Source: Bacteroidales bacterium (GTDB taxonomy: Bacteria; Bacteroidota; Bacteroidia; Bacteroidales; UBA4181). From it: a stretch of 60,543 nucleotides of DNA. Positions 26,123-33,621 of the stretch are shown here, one piece after another. The stretch is taken from assembly GCA_031275285.1 (NCBI GenBank), contig JAISOY010000063.1, positions 1 to 60,543 of the forward strand, given 5' to 3'. Positions within the stretch are counted from its first letter, which is position 1. Every line of letters begins with the position of its first letter. The translations under genes and the position numbers were made by a program. The notes under the pieces were generated by a model. That model saw nothing but the letters and a program-made list of their open reading frames with translations, was not told the origin of the DNA and made no database searches.

Positions 26123-28294
26123 ATGAATGGTGAACCTCGTTTCCAAAAAATTGTAAAACGTAACGGTGAAATTGTATCTTTTCATCCTGAAAAGATTGAG
26201 CATGCCATATTTAAAGCCATGCGGGCCATCAGTATTCCTGACCGGAAAAAAGCCCATAAGTTGGGTCTCCAGGTAGTCCAGCTGCTTGGAGATAGTCATA
26301 GTGTTGAAGTACCCACTGTAGAACAGGTACAGGATGTTGTTGAAAAAGTACTCTTTGAGCATGGTAATTTTGAGCTGGTCAAAGCATACTTGCTTTACCG
26401 GAAACAAAGAGAGCAATCCCGTAATGCCAAAGAATTGTTTTCCAACATCGAAGTAATGGACGATTACCTTTCAATGAGTGACTGGAGAGTAAAAGAAAGT
26501 GCCAATTCAGCTTATTCTCTGCAGGGTTTAAATCAGCATATTTCTACCCTGATTACTTCACAATACTGGTTGAATAAATTGTATCCTGAAAATATTTCAA
26601 AAGCCCATAAGCAAGGCTATTTCCATATCCATGACCTGGGTTTCCTGAGCGTATACTGCGTCGGATGGGATCTGAAAGACCTGTTAATGACCGGATTTAA
26701 AGGTGTATTAGGAAAAACGGAAAGCAAGCCGGCCAAACATTTCCGAACGGCATTGGGACAGGTTATCAATTTCTTTTATACCATGCAGGGTGAAGCTGCC
26801 GGTGCACAGGCGTTTTCAAATTTCGATACGTATCTTGCCCCATATATTCGTTATGACCGGCTGGATTATGAACAGGTAAAACAGTGTTTGCAGGAATTTC
26901 TATTCAACATCAATATTCCGACACGGGTGGGTTTCCAAACCCCTTTTACCAATATTACGATGGACCTGGTTGTCCCGGATTTTCTCAAAAACGAACCCAT
27001 CGCATGGGGTGGGACGTTGAAAGAAGATGTATATGGTGATTTTCAGGCAGAGGTAACTCTTCTAAACAAAGCCTTTGCCGAAGTGATGCTTCAGGGAGAT
27101 GCCAACGGCAGCCTGTTCTCTTTTCCCATACCTACCTATAATATCACACCGGATTTTGAATGGAGCAATTCCGAGTATGATAAAATATGGGAAATGACTG
27201 CAAAATACGGAATTCCTTATTTTTCTAATTTTGTAAATTCGGATATGAAACCTGACGATGTCCGGAGCATGTGTTGTCGGCTTCGTCTGGACAAGAGGGA
27301 ATTGAACAAAAGAGGGGGAGGATTGTTTGCTTCCAATCCGCTGACCGGTTCTGTGGGAGTGGTCACCATTAACCTGCCCAAGCTCGGATATGAGGCGACT
27401 TCTGAAGAAAACTTTTTCCAACGGCTTAAAAATCTCATGATACTGGCCAAAGACAGTCTGGAAATCAAACGTAAAGCAATAGAAGCATACACGGAAAAAG
27501 GATTGTATCCTTATTCAAAATTCTACCTGCGCCATGTTTACCAAAGGTTTAACAGTTATTGGAAAAACCATTTTTCTACCATCGGTATCAATGGAATGAA
27601 TGAGTGTTGTCTGAATTATCTGGGAGTGGACTTAGCCCACACAGACGGAAAGACATTTGCTCAACGGGTCATGTTTTATATGCGGGATGTATTGGCCGAA
27701 TTTCAGGAAGAAACGGGAAACATATATAACCTGGAAGCCACTCCGGCCGAAAGTACGGCTTACCGCTTTGCACGCATCGATACCATACAACATCCGGATA
27801 TCATCACAGCCAATCATGAAGCCTGTAAAGACGGGGCAAGCCCTTATTATACCAATTCGACCCACCTCCCGGTAGGATATTCCGACGATATTTATGAAGT
27901 ACTTTCTTTACAGGACGATTTACAGGTACTCTATACCGGAGGAACAGTCCTGCATTTATTCACTGGCGATGCCAATATGTCCGCGCTGGCAGCCAAGAAC
28001 CTGATCCGGAAGATAACAGCCAGATTTCGCCTTCCTTATATCACCATCTCCCCTACCTTCAGTATCTGTCCGTCACACGGATACATTGCCGGAGAACATT
28101 TCAACTGTCCGGAATGTAGTGAAGCAACTGAAGTATACAGCCGGATCGTTGGATATATGCGACCGGTAAAACAATGGAACAACGGGAAACAACAGGAATA
28201 TAAAGACAGGAAGTTATTCCGGGTAAAGATTTCAGAGAATAATACCAGAGAGCGTATCAAGGAAAATACGGTAGTTTCAGAAATAAATGTTTGA
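26123..28294 (+). CDS. nrdD: Anaerobic (class III) ribonucleoside-triphosphate reductase
   Basis: 723 residues, normal length. An ATP-cone domain opens the protein (VKRNGEIVSFHPEKIEHAI). The body has the family's YRKQREQSRNAKELF and FHIHDLGFLSVYC stretches. Near the C-terminus Cys649/His652 and Cys662/Cys665 form the metal-binding knot and Gly677 in RIVGYMRPVKQW is the glycyl-radical site. It reduces NTPs to dNTPs without oxygen after activation by NrdG, encoded next. The riboswitch upstream puts it under B12 control. Start ATG 26123 lies just after the riboswitch platform. Confidence 0.96.
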   Translation: MNGEPRFQKIVKRNGEIVSFHPEKIEHAIFKAMRAISIPDRKKAHKLGLQVVQLLGDSHSVEVPTVEQVQDVVEKVLFEHGNFELVKAYLLYRKQREQSRNAKELFSNIEVMDDYLSMSDWRVKESANSAYSLQGLNQHISTLITSQYWLNKLYPENISKAHKQGYFHIHDLGFLSVYCVGWDLKDLLMTGFKGVLGKTESKPAKHFRTALGQVINFFYTMQGEAAGAQAFSNFDTYLAPYIRYDRLDYEQVKQCLQEFLFNINIPTRVGFQTPFTNITMDLVVPDFLKNEPIAWGGTLKEDVYGDFQAEVTLLNKAFAEVMLQGDANGSLFSFPIPTYNITPDFEWSNSEYDKIWEMTAKYGIPYFSNFVNSDMKPDDVRSMCCRLRLDKRELNKRGGGLFASNPLTGSVGVVTINLPKLGYEATSEENFFQRLKNLMILAKDSLEIKRKAIEAYTEKGLYPYSKFYLRHVYQRFNSYWKNHFSTIGINGMNECCLNYLGVDLAHTDGKTFAQRVMFYMRDVLAEFQEETGNIYNLEATPAESTAYRFARIDTIQHPDIITANHEACKDGASPYYTNSTHLPVGYSDDIYEVLSLQDDLQVLYTGGTVLHLFTGDANMSALAAKNLIRKITARFRLPYITISPTFSICPSHGYIAGEHFNCPECSEATEVYSRIVGYMRPVKQWNNGKQQEYKDRKLFRVKISENNTRERIKENTVVSEINV

Positions 28295-28300
28295 TCCCTG

Positions 28301-28340
28301 AAAGGCACAGAGATCCCACAGATATTCTTTGTGCCTTTTA
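28301..28340 (+). terminator. Terminator or attenuator between nrdD and nrdG
   Basis: AAAGGCACAGAG (28301-28312) pairs with CTTTGTGCCTTT (28327-28338) with one mismatch and ends in a T-rich run. It lies in the 100-bp gap and may reduce nrdG transcription relative to nrdD. Confidence 0.6.
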
Positions 28341-28394
28341 TTCGTTCACATTTTTACCAATTTTTGATCTCTGTTATATTTTTATCGGATAAAT

Positions 28395-29018
28395 ATGAGG
28401 ATTGGAGGATTTACCAAACAGAGTTTTATTGACTGGGATGGAAAAACCGTTGCCGTCATTTTCACCAAAGGATGTAATTTTCGTTGCGGATATTGCCATA
28501 ATCCTTCATTGGTGTTACCAAAGCTACTGAATATACAGCCGGATATTCCGGAAAAGACCATATTGAATTACCTGGCAGAAAGGAAAGAATGGTTGGACGG
28601 AGTGGTGGTCACCGGCGGAGAACCGACCATACATAAAGACCTGGATAGGTTCCTTCATGTAATAAAAGAAACGGGTATGCCGGTAAAACTGGATACCAAC
28701 GGTTCTCACCCGGAAGTACTGCAAGAACTGATCGGAAAAAAGCTGGTCGACTATGTAGCCATGGATATTAAAACCATCCTTGAGGCTCCGGAATATATGG
28801 CCATTACCGGTAATAAAGATGCATATCTTACAGAGAAAGTCACCCGTTCATTGCATATCTTACGCGATTCGGAAATAGCATATCAATTGCGCACAACCAT
28901 TTTACCGGAGTTTCATCAGCAGGAAACAATTCTTGCCCTAAAAAACAATTATGCCGCAGACGATCATGTGTTTCAAAAATACAGAGACGGAATGGTGATA
29001 GAGCGGGTTTTTGGATAA
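28395..29018 (+). CDS. nrdG: Radical SAM activase of anaerobic ribonucleotide reductase
   Basis: 207 residues. The radical-SAM cluster motif CNFRCGYC follows FTKGC at about residue 28, and VVTGGEPTIHKDLDRFL is the SAM-binding GGE segment. Members of this size next to nrdD generate the glycyl radical on NrdD using SAM and a [4Fe-4S] cluster. The NrdD-type architecture ends with MVIERVFG. It is slightly longer than the E. coli enzyme (154 residues) and belongs to the longer 'NrdG2'-like group. Confidence 0.92.
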   Translation: MRIGGFTKQSFIDWDGKTVAVIFTKGCNFRCGYCHNPSLVLPKLLNIQPDIPEKTILNYLAERKEWLDGVVVTGGEPTIHKDLDRFLHVIKETGMPVKLDTNGSHPEVLQELIGKKLVDYVAMDIKTILEAPEYMAITGNKDAYLTEKVTRSLHILRDSEIAYQLRTTILPEFHQQETILALKNNYAADDHVFQKYRDGMVIERVFG

Positions 29019-29135
29019 AATGATACCGAAAATTATCTTCCCTAAAGATAGTGAAAGGTGAAAGCAATTGCAGAAAGCTTGCTTTCGAAAAATTGCCGAA
29101 CCATATCCTATATTCTTCAAATCATATAAAAACAA

Positions 29136-29161
29136 ACAAGGAAGTATAAATACTTCCTTGT
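29136..29161 (-). terminator. Terminator of the nitroreductase gene (minus strand)
   Basis: Perfect 12-bp arms ACAAGGAAGTAT and ATACTTCCTTGT around a 2-nt loop. On the minus strand the stem runs into a T-rich stretch (TTGTTTTTAT), and it lies 47 nt after the stop of the gene at 29208-29840. Confidence 0.75.
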
Positions 29162-29207
29162 GAAACCAATTCTACAGTAATATATACTGTATATACTGCT
29201 TTTTCCT

Positions 29208-29840
29208 TTATTTTTTCGGATAGCCAACCGGGTTATTCATTAATAACAGATCGGTATCTTTCAATTTCAATGCTTTTTTCAGTGCGGCATGATCCATTGA
29301 TGCCCGGGGAACAGTAGCCAGACCCAAACCGGCACATGCCATATTGATATTCTGACAAACGAGTCCTACATCCACGGCTGCCATTAATTTGCTGCTTTCC
29401 GACATATTCCCGAACGGAGTCATATCGGCAGCCAGCACGATGCTGAGCGGAGCCTTTTTGACAAAATCCTGTCCTCCGGCCACTGCCCCGCGATGATCGC
29501 CGGCAGTCAGAAGGTTCAGTACATGAGCTTTTTCATCATATAAATAGGCACCTTCAGGAAGTATTACATATACTTTTACTTCCCGGAAATCCCGGCATGA
29601 AGGAGCAGTTCGCTTGCCATCCGTACGATTGATCCCATTGGCCGCCCAAAGCAGGTCGGAAAGATCCTGCGCCTTTAATTTCTCGGTAGCATATTCCCGC
29701 TCGGAATGCCGCTCGTTAAAAACTTTCATGATCGCCGTACCCCGGTTTTTATCCGGAGTATTCAGTTTAATTGTCTGATCCTGTGCCTGCACATGACAGG
29801 TGAAGATCAAAGTCATAAGAAGTAATGATATCTTTGTCAT
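29208..29840 (-). CDS. SagB-type nitroreductase, exported
   Basis: 210 residues with a signal peptide ending at HVQAQ. The fold is the nitroreductase/FMN-binding type: RHSEREYATEKL near residue 45, LLWAANGINRTDGKRTAPS, and a C-terminal GLGLATVPRASMDHAALKK with MNNPVGYP. SagB/ThcOx-like family members bind FMN and oxidise or reduce small molecules, some modifying peptides. Exported versions are common in Bacteroides but have no clear substrate. Transcribed alone, with a -7 element at 29863-29870 and a terminator at 29136-29161. Confidence 0.85.
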   Translation of the reverse strand: MTKISLLLMTLIFTCHVQAQDQTIKLNTPDKNRGTAIMKVFNERHSEREYATEKLKAQDLSDLLWAANGINRTDGKRTAPSCRDFREVKVYVILPEGAYLYDEKAHVLNLLTAGDHRGAVAGGQDFVKKAPLSIVLAADMTPFGNMSESSKLMAAVDVGLVCQNINMACAGLGLATVPRASMDHAALKKALKLKDTDLLLMNNPVGYPKK

Positions 29841-29862
29841 GGAATAATGATTTATGTTTGTA

Positions 29863-29870
29863 CAAAGCTA
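29863..29870 (-). promoter_or_regulatory. -7 element of the nitroreductase gene
   Basis: Minus-strand TAGCTTTG fits TAnnTTTG, about 23 nt before the start codon. No perfect -33 box. Confidence 0.45.
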
Positions 29871-30053
29871 ATAAAATTGAAATAAAATACCATATTTTAT
29901 TCACTTCCCTTCTATTTTTTTCAATATTTTAAGAAATTCTATTTTTATCCGGAAAATAGGCACAGGTGAGATAAAATATTGAATTATATTTGTAAAATAA
30001 AGGATGCGCCTCGGACATTTGTAAACAAGCTTACAATGCCTCTCGGCTTTCAT

Positions 30054-30061
30054 TATATTTG
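30054..30061 (+). promoter_or_regulatory. -7 element of the sulfatase gene
   Basis: TATATTTG is 30 nt before the start codon. A second TATATTTG occurs at about 29987, so two starts are possible. Confidence 0.45.
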
Positions 30062-30090
30062 TCTGGAATAAGCATAAAATTCCCATCACC

Positions 30091-31497
30091 ATGAATAAAC
30101 TTCTGTACCTGTTACCTTGTATCCCGGCATTTTCTTATGCATCAGAAAAACCAAATATTATCGTCTTTATCGCTGACGATGCCGGAATGGATTTCGGATG
30201 CTACGGAAACAAGAACATACATACGCCGCATATCGACCAGCTGGCCGCTTCCGGATTAAAATTCGAAAAGGCATTCCTGACTTCTCCCCAAAGCAGCCCG
30301 TCACGTACAAGCATGATGACGGGAATGTTTGCCCACACGATAGGTACTGAAGACCTGCATACCCCGATTGACGAAAATACCCGTATGATACCTTCATACC
30401 TGAAAGAGGCCGGCTACCGGACAGGAGTAATGATGAAAACACATTGGGGCAATAACGGAGACCGCCAATTCGATTGGGTAGATCCGGGAAAAGGATGGTA
30501 CAAAGAGGAACCCATCAGCAATAATAACCCGGTATTATCGCGTTATAAAGCATTCCTCGACCAGGATAAAAAACAACCTTTTTTCCTTTGGGTAGGATTT
30601 ATTGATCCGCACCGCCCCTATCATACGGAAGGTAACGTACAACAGAATGACCCTAATAAAGTAACGGTTCCTCCTTACTATGTGGATGATCCGTCAACCC
30701 GGCGCGATCTTGCCGATTACTATGATGAAATTTCCAGGTTGGACAGGCATATCGGTATCATGATGAAAGAATTGGAAGACCGCAATCTATTGGACAATAC
30801 GGTGATCATATTCCTGAGCGACAATGGCATGCCCTTCCCCCGTGCAAAAGGGACTTTGTACGATGCCGGAATCCAAACGCCCCTGATCTTCTCATGGAAA
30901 GGAAAGATACAGGGAGGCAGCGTCCACCGGAACGGATTGGTAAGTACCATCGACCTGGCGCCTACGATCCTGGACCTGGCAGGGATGGATATCCCGGAAG
31001 AAATGTACGGCAAGAGCCTTTCTCCCCTCCTCTACCACCCTTCGGAAAGAGGGCGTGAATATATTTTCGCCGAAAGGAACTGGCATAACTGTGATGAATA
31101 CATCCGCTGCATCAGAACAGAAAAATACAAACTGATCTATAACGCCTATTATGAACTTCCCCACGGAACCGCCATAGATCTTAGCACCAGCCCTACATGG
31201 TATGCATTAAAAAAAGTACAGAAAGAGGATATGCTGACCAAAGAACAACGAAATATCTTTATTTGCCCAAGGCCCATGATAGAGATCTATGACCTGCAAA
31301 AGGACAAATATGAATTAAATAATGTCGCTGACGAGCAACCCTACCTTGCTGAAGGTAAAAAACTGGTTTCCATGTTATTAAAATGGCAAAAAGACACAGG
31401 AGATCATCCCTACTGGAAACGTCGCCGTCCGGATCAAAACGACCGGATCACAGGATTCCCCTTTTATCCGCGTAGGGATGAAATGTGGGAAGACTGA
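30091..31497 (+). CDS. Exported sulfatase, serine type
   Basis: 468 residues, signal peptide near residues 1-18. The alkaline-phosphatase-like fold starts with PNIIVFIADDAGMDFGCYG (metal ligands Asp-Asp). The formylglycine motif is SSPSRTSMMTG, so a serine, not cysteine, is converted, which needs the radical-SAM maturase anSME; no such gene is in the window. Later metal residues lie in IIFLSDNGMPFPRAKG. Sulfatases of this type desulfate host glycans or algal polysaccharides in the periplasm. No other polysaccharide-utilisation genes are adjacent, so the substrate is open. Confidence 0.93.
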   Translation: MNKLLYLLPCIPAFSYASEKPNIIVFIADDAGMDFGCYGNKNIHTPHIDQLAASGLKFEKAFLTSPQSSPSRTSMMTGMFAHTIGTEDLHTPIDENTRMIPSYLKEAGYRTGVMMKTHWGNNGDRQFDWVDPGKGWYKEEPISNNNPVLSRYKAFLDQDKKQPFFLWVGFIDPHRPYHTEGNVQQNDPNKVTVPPYYVDDPSTRRDLADYYDEISRLDRHIGIMMKELEDRNLLDNTVIIFLSDNGMPFPRAKGTLYDAGIQTPLIFSWKGKIQGGSVHRNGLVSTIDLAPTILDLAGMDIPEEMYGKSLSPLLYHPSERGREYIFAERNWHNCDEYIRCIRTEKYKLIYNAYYELPHGTAIDLSTSPTWYALKKVQKEDMLTKEQRNIFICPRPMIEIYDLQKDKYELNNVADEQPYLAEGKKLVSMLLKWQKDTGDHPYWKRRRPDQNDRITGFPFYPRRDEMWED

Positions 31498-31505
31498 TCC
31501 ATCGG

Positions 31506-32363
31506 TTAAATTCTATTCACCACCACATCGCTTTTCTCGATATAATTAGGAATTTTGAATGCCGGCATCCCCAGCGCCATACCGGCATGTATGACTCCGT
31601 CAATTCCCAGCAAACGGTTGATCCGTTGTTTTTTATCTTCTTTAGTTCCCAAACAGACAAAACTGGTATAAAAATGACCTATCCCAAGGCTTTCTGCCAT
31701 CAGGGAAGCTGTCTGGTAAGCAAGGTTGCAATCCTGGTTCCCGAACCGGGCATTATCCCGGGCATGAATGAAAATAACCGCTGAAGCACCTTTCAGTACT
31801 TTATCCTGTCCGGTCTCAAATAACCGTTTCATATTGACAATGTTGCGCATGAAGCTATACCATGAAGGATTGGTTTTCTGGACAAGTGGTTTGATCAAAG
31901 GATAGGTAGTTTTCCTTGCTCTTGAAAAAAGCGTATCAATAGTAATCGCTGATATCTGTTGCAATATCTCCCGGTTGGTCACCAGGGTAAACCCTACTCC
32001 CCGTTGCCGGCTTGTTGGCGGCGTCCGGGAAGCTGCTTCCAGTATCATATCAAGCATCTGATCGGGGACGGGTCCCTTGATAAATGTCCGGTTAACATGG
32101 TGAGACCTGATCAGTAATAGTATCTGATCGGGTGACGGTAACCGGTGCGTATCTATCGGACGCACTTTCTCCACAGGAAAATGCGAATGATTGATAGAAT
32201 GTGTCGGACATACGGCAACACAAAGTCCGCATTGTACACACTTGGTGATCCTTAACAATTCAATTTCTGCCGTCGAAATAGTTTGCCTGAAAATACGGGA
32301 AGTACATACATGGATACATTTCCTGCATTTGATACAGGTGCTCTGGTCAATATTCAGTGTCAT
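31506..32363 (-). CDS. Nitroreductase with N-terminal bacterial ferredoxin domain
   Basis: 285 residues. Two [4Fe-4S] motifs open the protein: CIKCRKCIHVC (about residues 10-20) and CVQCGLCVAVCP (about 48-59). A nitroreductase domain follows with the short FMN-binding pattern SHHVNRTFIKGPVPDQ and SRTPPTSRQRGVGFTLV, and a C-terminal GMALGMPAFKIPN. This fusion occurs widely in anaerobes and is thought to use reduced ferredoxin or clusters to pass electrons to FMN; substrate unknown. No signal peptide: cytoplasmic. It converges with the sulfatase gene, stops being 9 bp apart. Confidence 0.88.
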   Translation of the reverse strand: MTLNIDQSTCIKCRKCIHVCTSRIFRQTISTAEIELLRITKCVQCGLCVAVCPTHSINHSHFPVEKVRPIDTHRLPSPDQILLLIRSHHVNRTFIKGPVPDQMLDMILEAASRTPPTSRQRGVGFTLVTNREILQQISAITIDTLFSRARKTTYPLIKPLVQKTNPSWYSFMRNIVNMKRLFETGQDKVLKGASAVIFIHARDNARFGNQDCNLAYQTASLMAESLGIGHFYTSFVCLGTKEDKKQRINRLLGIDGVIHAGMALGMPAFKIPNYIEKSDVVVNRI

Positions 32364-32401
32364 AAAGTAGTGAGTGTGTGTGATGGTTTTTATTTCTGTG
32401 T

Positions 32402-33454
32402 TTAATACAAATACATTTTCCTGAATTTTTCTAAATCTACATTCAATATCTTTTCCAGATAGGTTTCTACGGTACCATGGTCTTGCCTGATCCGGTCAAT
32501 TCCTGCCTGTAAATATTCGCGTCTGACCTCATACAATGCTCCCATTTCCGGGTTTTCCTCCTTAAATTTGGCATATTTATCGCCAAGATAGGTATTAGAA
32601 GCCAGATAGTCTTCGAATATGGTTGTCTCATCAACGCCCAATGCAAAAAAGACCAGGGCTGCGCCCATACCTGTCCTGTCTTTTCCGGCAGAGCAATGGA
32701 ACAACAGGGGGATATCCTTTTCACTTTGCAATAATGCAAAAAAGTTTTTATAATGATCGATGGAAACAGGATCAGTAACAAGGGAAACATTGATGTTCTT
32801 CATGATTTCCTGCATGGATGCGGCATCCAGTGAAGACAGATCCGGAGCAACTGCAGATGTACTCAGGTTTCCCGGATTAATACTATAAGCATAACCTTTT
32901 GAAGAAGCCGGTAACTTATCGGGAGCCTGAGCGATCTCTGCTTCCGAACGGAAATCAACAACAGATACAACAGGAATACTCGAAAGATATCGCAAATCAT
33001 CATCCGTCAAATGAAACAGGTCGTCTGAACGAAAAATCTTTCCCCATTTCACAAACCGGCCATCTTTGGTTTTATATCCACCCAGATCCCTGAAATTATA
33101 CCCTCCGGTCATAGGCAGATGCCTTTCTGCCAGTATGGCCTTTCCCTTTCCGGTAACCAACTGGAAATAACTCCGTTCATTTTCCGGGACATCCAGTGGA
33201 AATATCCCACTGTCCTTTCCCTTCAGCAAAGGCTTTGAAAAAGAGATACTTTCTACGGTCTTTCCCGCATATAATACCCATTCCCCGTCAGACTTTATTT
33301 CCAGACTGGCTGCTTTGGTATTTTTATCCCTAATGATGGAAGCTGAAATATCCTCTCCCGCATACATCGCTTTATCCATTTTCGAACTATTGCATGATAT
33401 AACACTAATCATACAAAGAATCAAGCAATTAGTTAAAACCAGTCTGTTCATCAT
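32402..33454 (-). CDS. Tyrosine-phosphatase-like lipoprotein
   Basis: 350 residues. A lipoprotein signal ends at VISCNSSK. Residues about 40-120 form a small beta-domain, then the phosphatase part starts with GYNFRDLGGYKTKDGRFVKWGK, a usual entry for bacterial tyrosine/serine phosphatases. The catalytic loop is HCSAGKDRTGMG (CX5R, near residue 254), with DFRSEAEI upstream. Family members hydrolyse phosphotyrosine or phosphoinositides. As an envelope lipoprotein it would act in the periplasm or at the surface, so its phosphate substrate could be a glycan or lipid as well as protein. Confidence 0.88.
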   Translation of the reverse strand: MMNRLVLTNCLILCMISVISCNSSKMDKAMYAGEDISASIIRDKNTKAASLEIKSDGEWVLYAGKTVESISFSKPLLKGKDSGIFPLDVPENERSYFQLVTGKGKAILAERHLPMTGGYNFRDLGGYKTKDGRFVKWGKIFRSDDLFHLTDDDLRYLSSIPVVSVVDFRSEAEIAQAPDKLPASSKGYAYSINPGNLSTSAVAPDLSSLDAASMQEIMKNINVSLVTDPVSIDHYKNFFALLQSEKDIPLLFHCSAGKDRTGMGAALVFFALGVDETTIFEDYLASNTYLGDKYAKFKEENPEMGALYEVRREYLQAGIDRIRQDHGTVETYLEKILNVDLEKFRKMYLY

Positions 33455-33621
33455 TGCGCTTGTTAATTATCTTACCATTACTTAGGATACATATTTATCA
33501 TGCATCCACGCGGATACAAAGTTACATAATAATTTTCATATACTGACCTCAAAATGATATCAATGATTTACTTACCCTAAGTACGGTTTAAGTTGAATCA
33601 GTTAGTTCTCAATATTTTCCA

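Noticed and set aside
33224..33621. Possible RNA gene in the gap between 33454 and 33622
   Set aside because: AT-rich without stable stems or tRNA-like features; only ordinary spacer seen.
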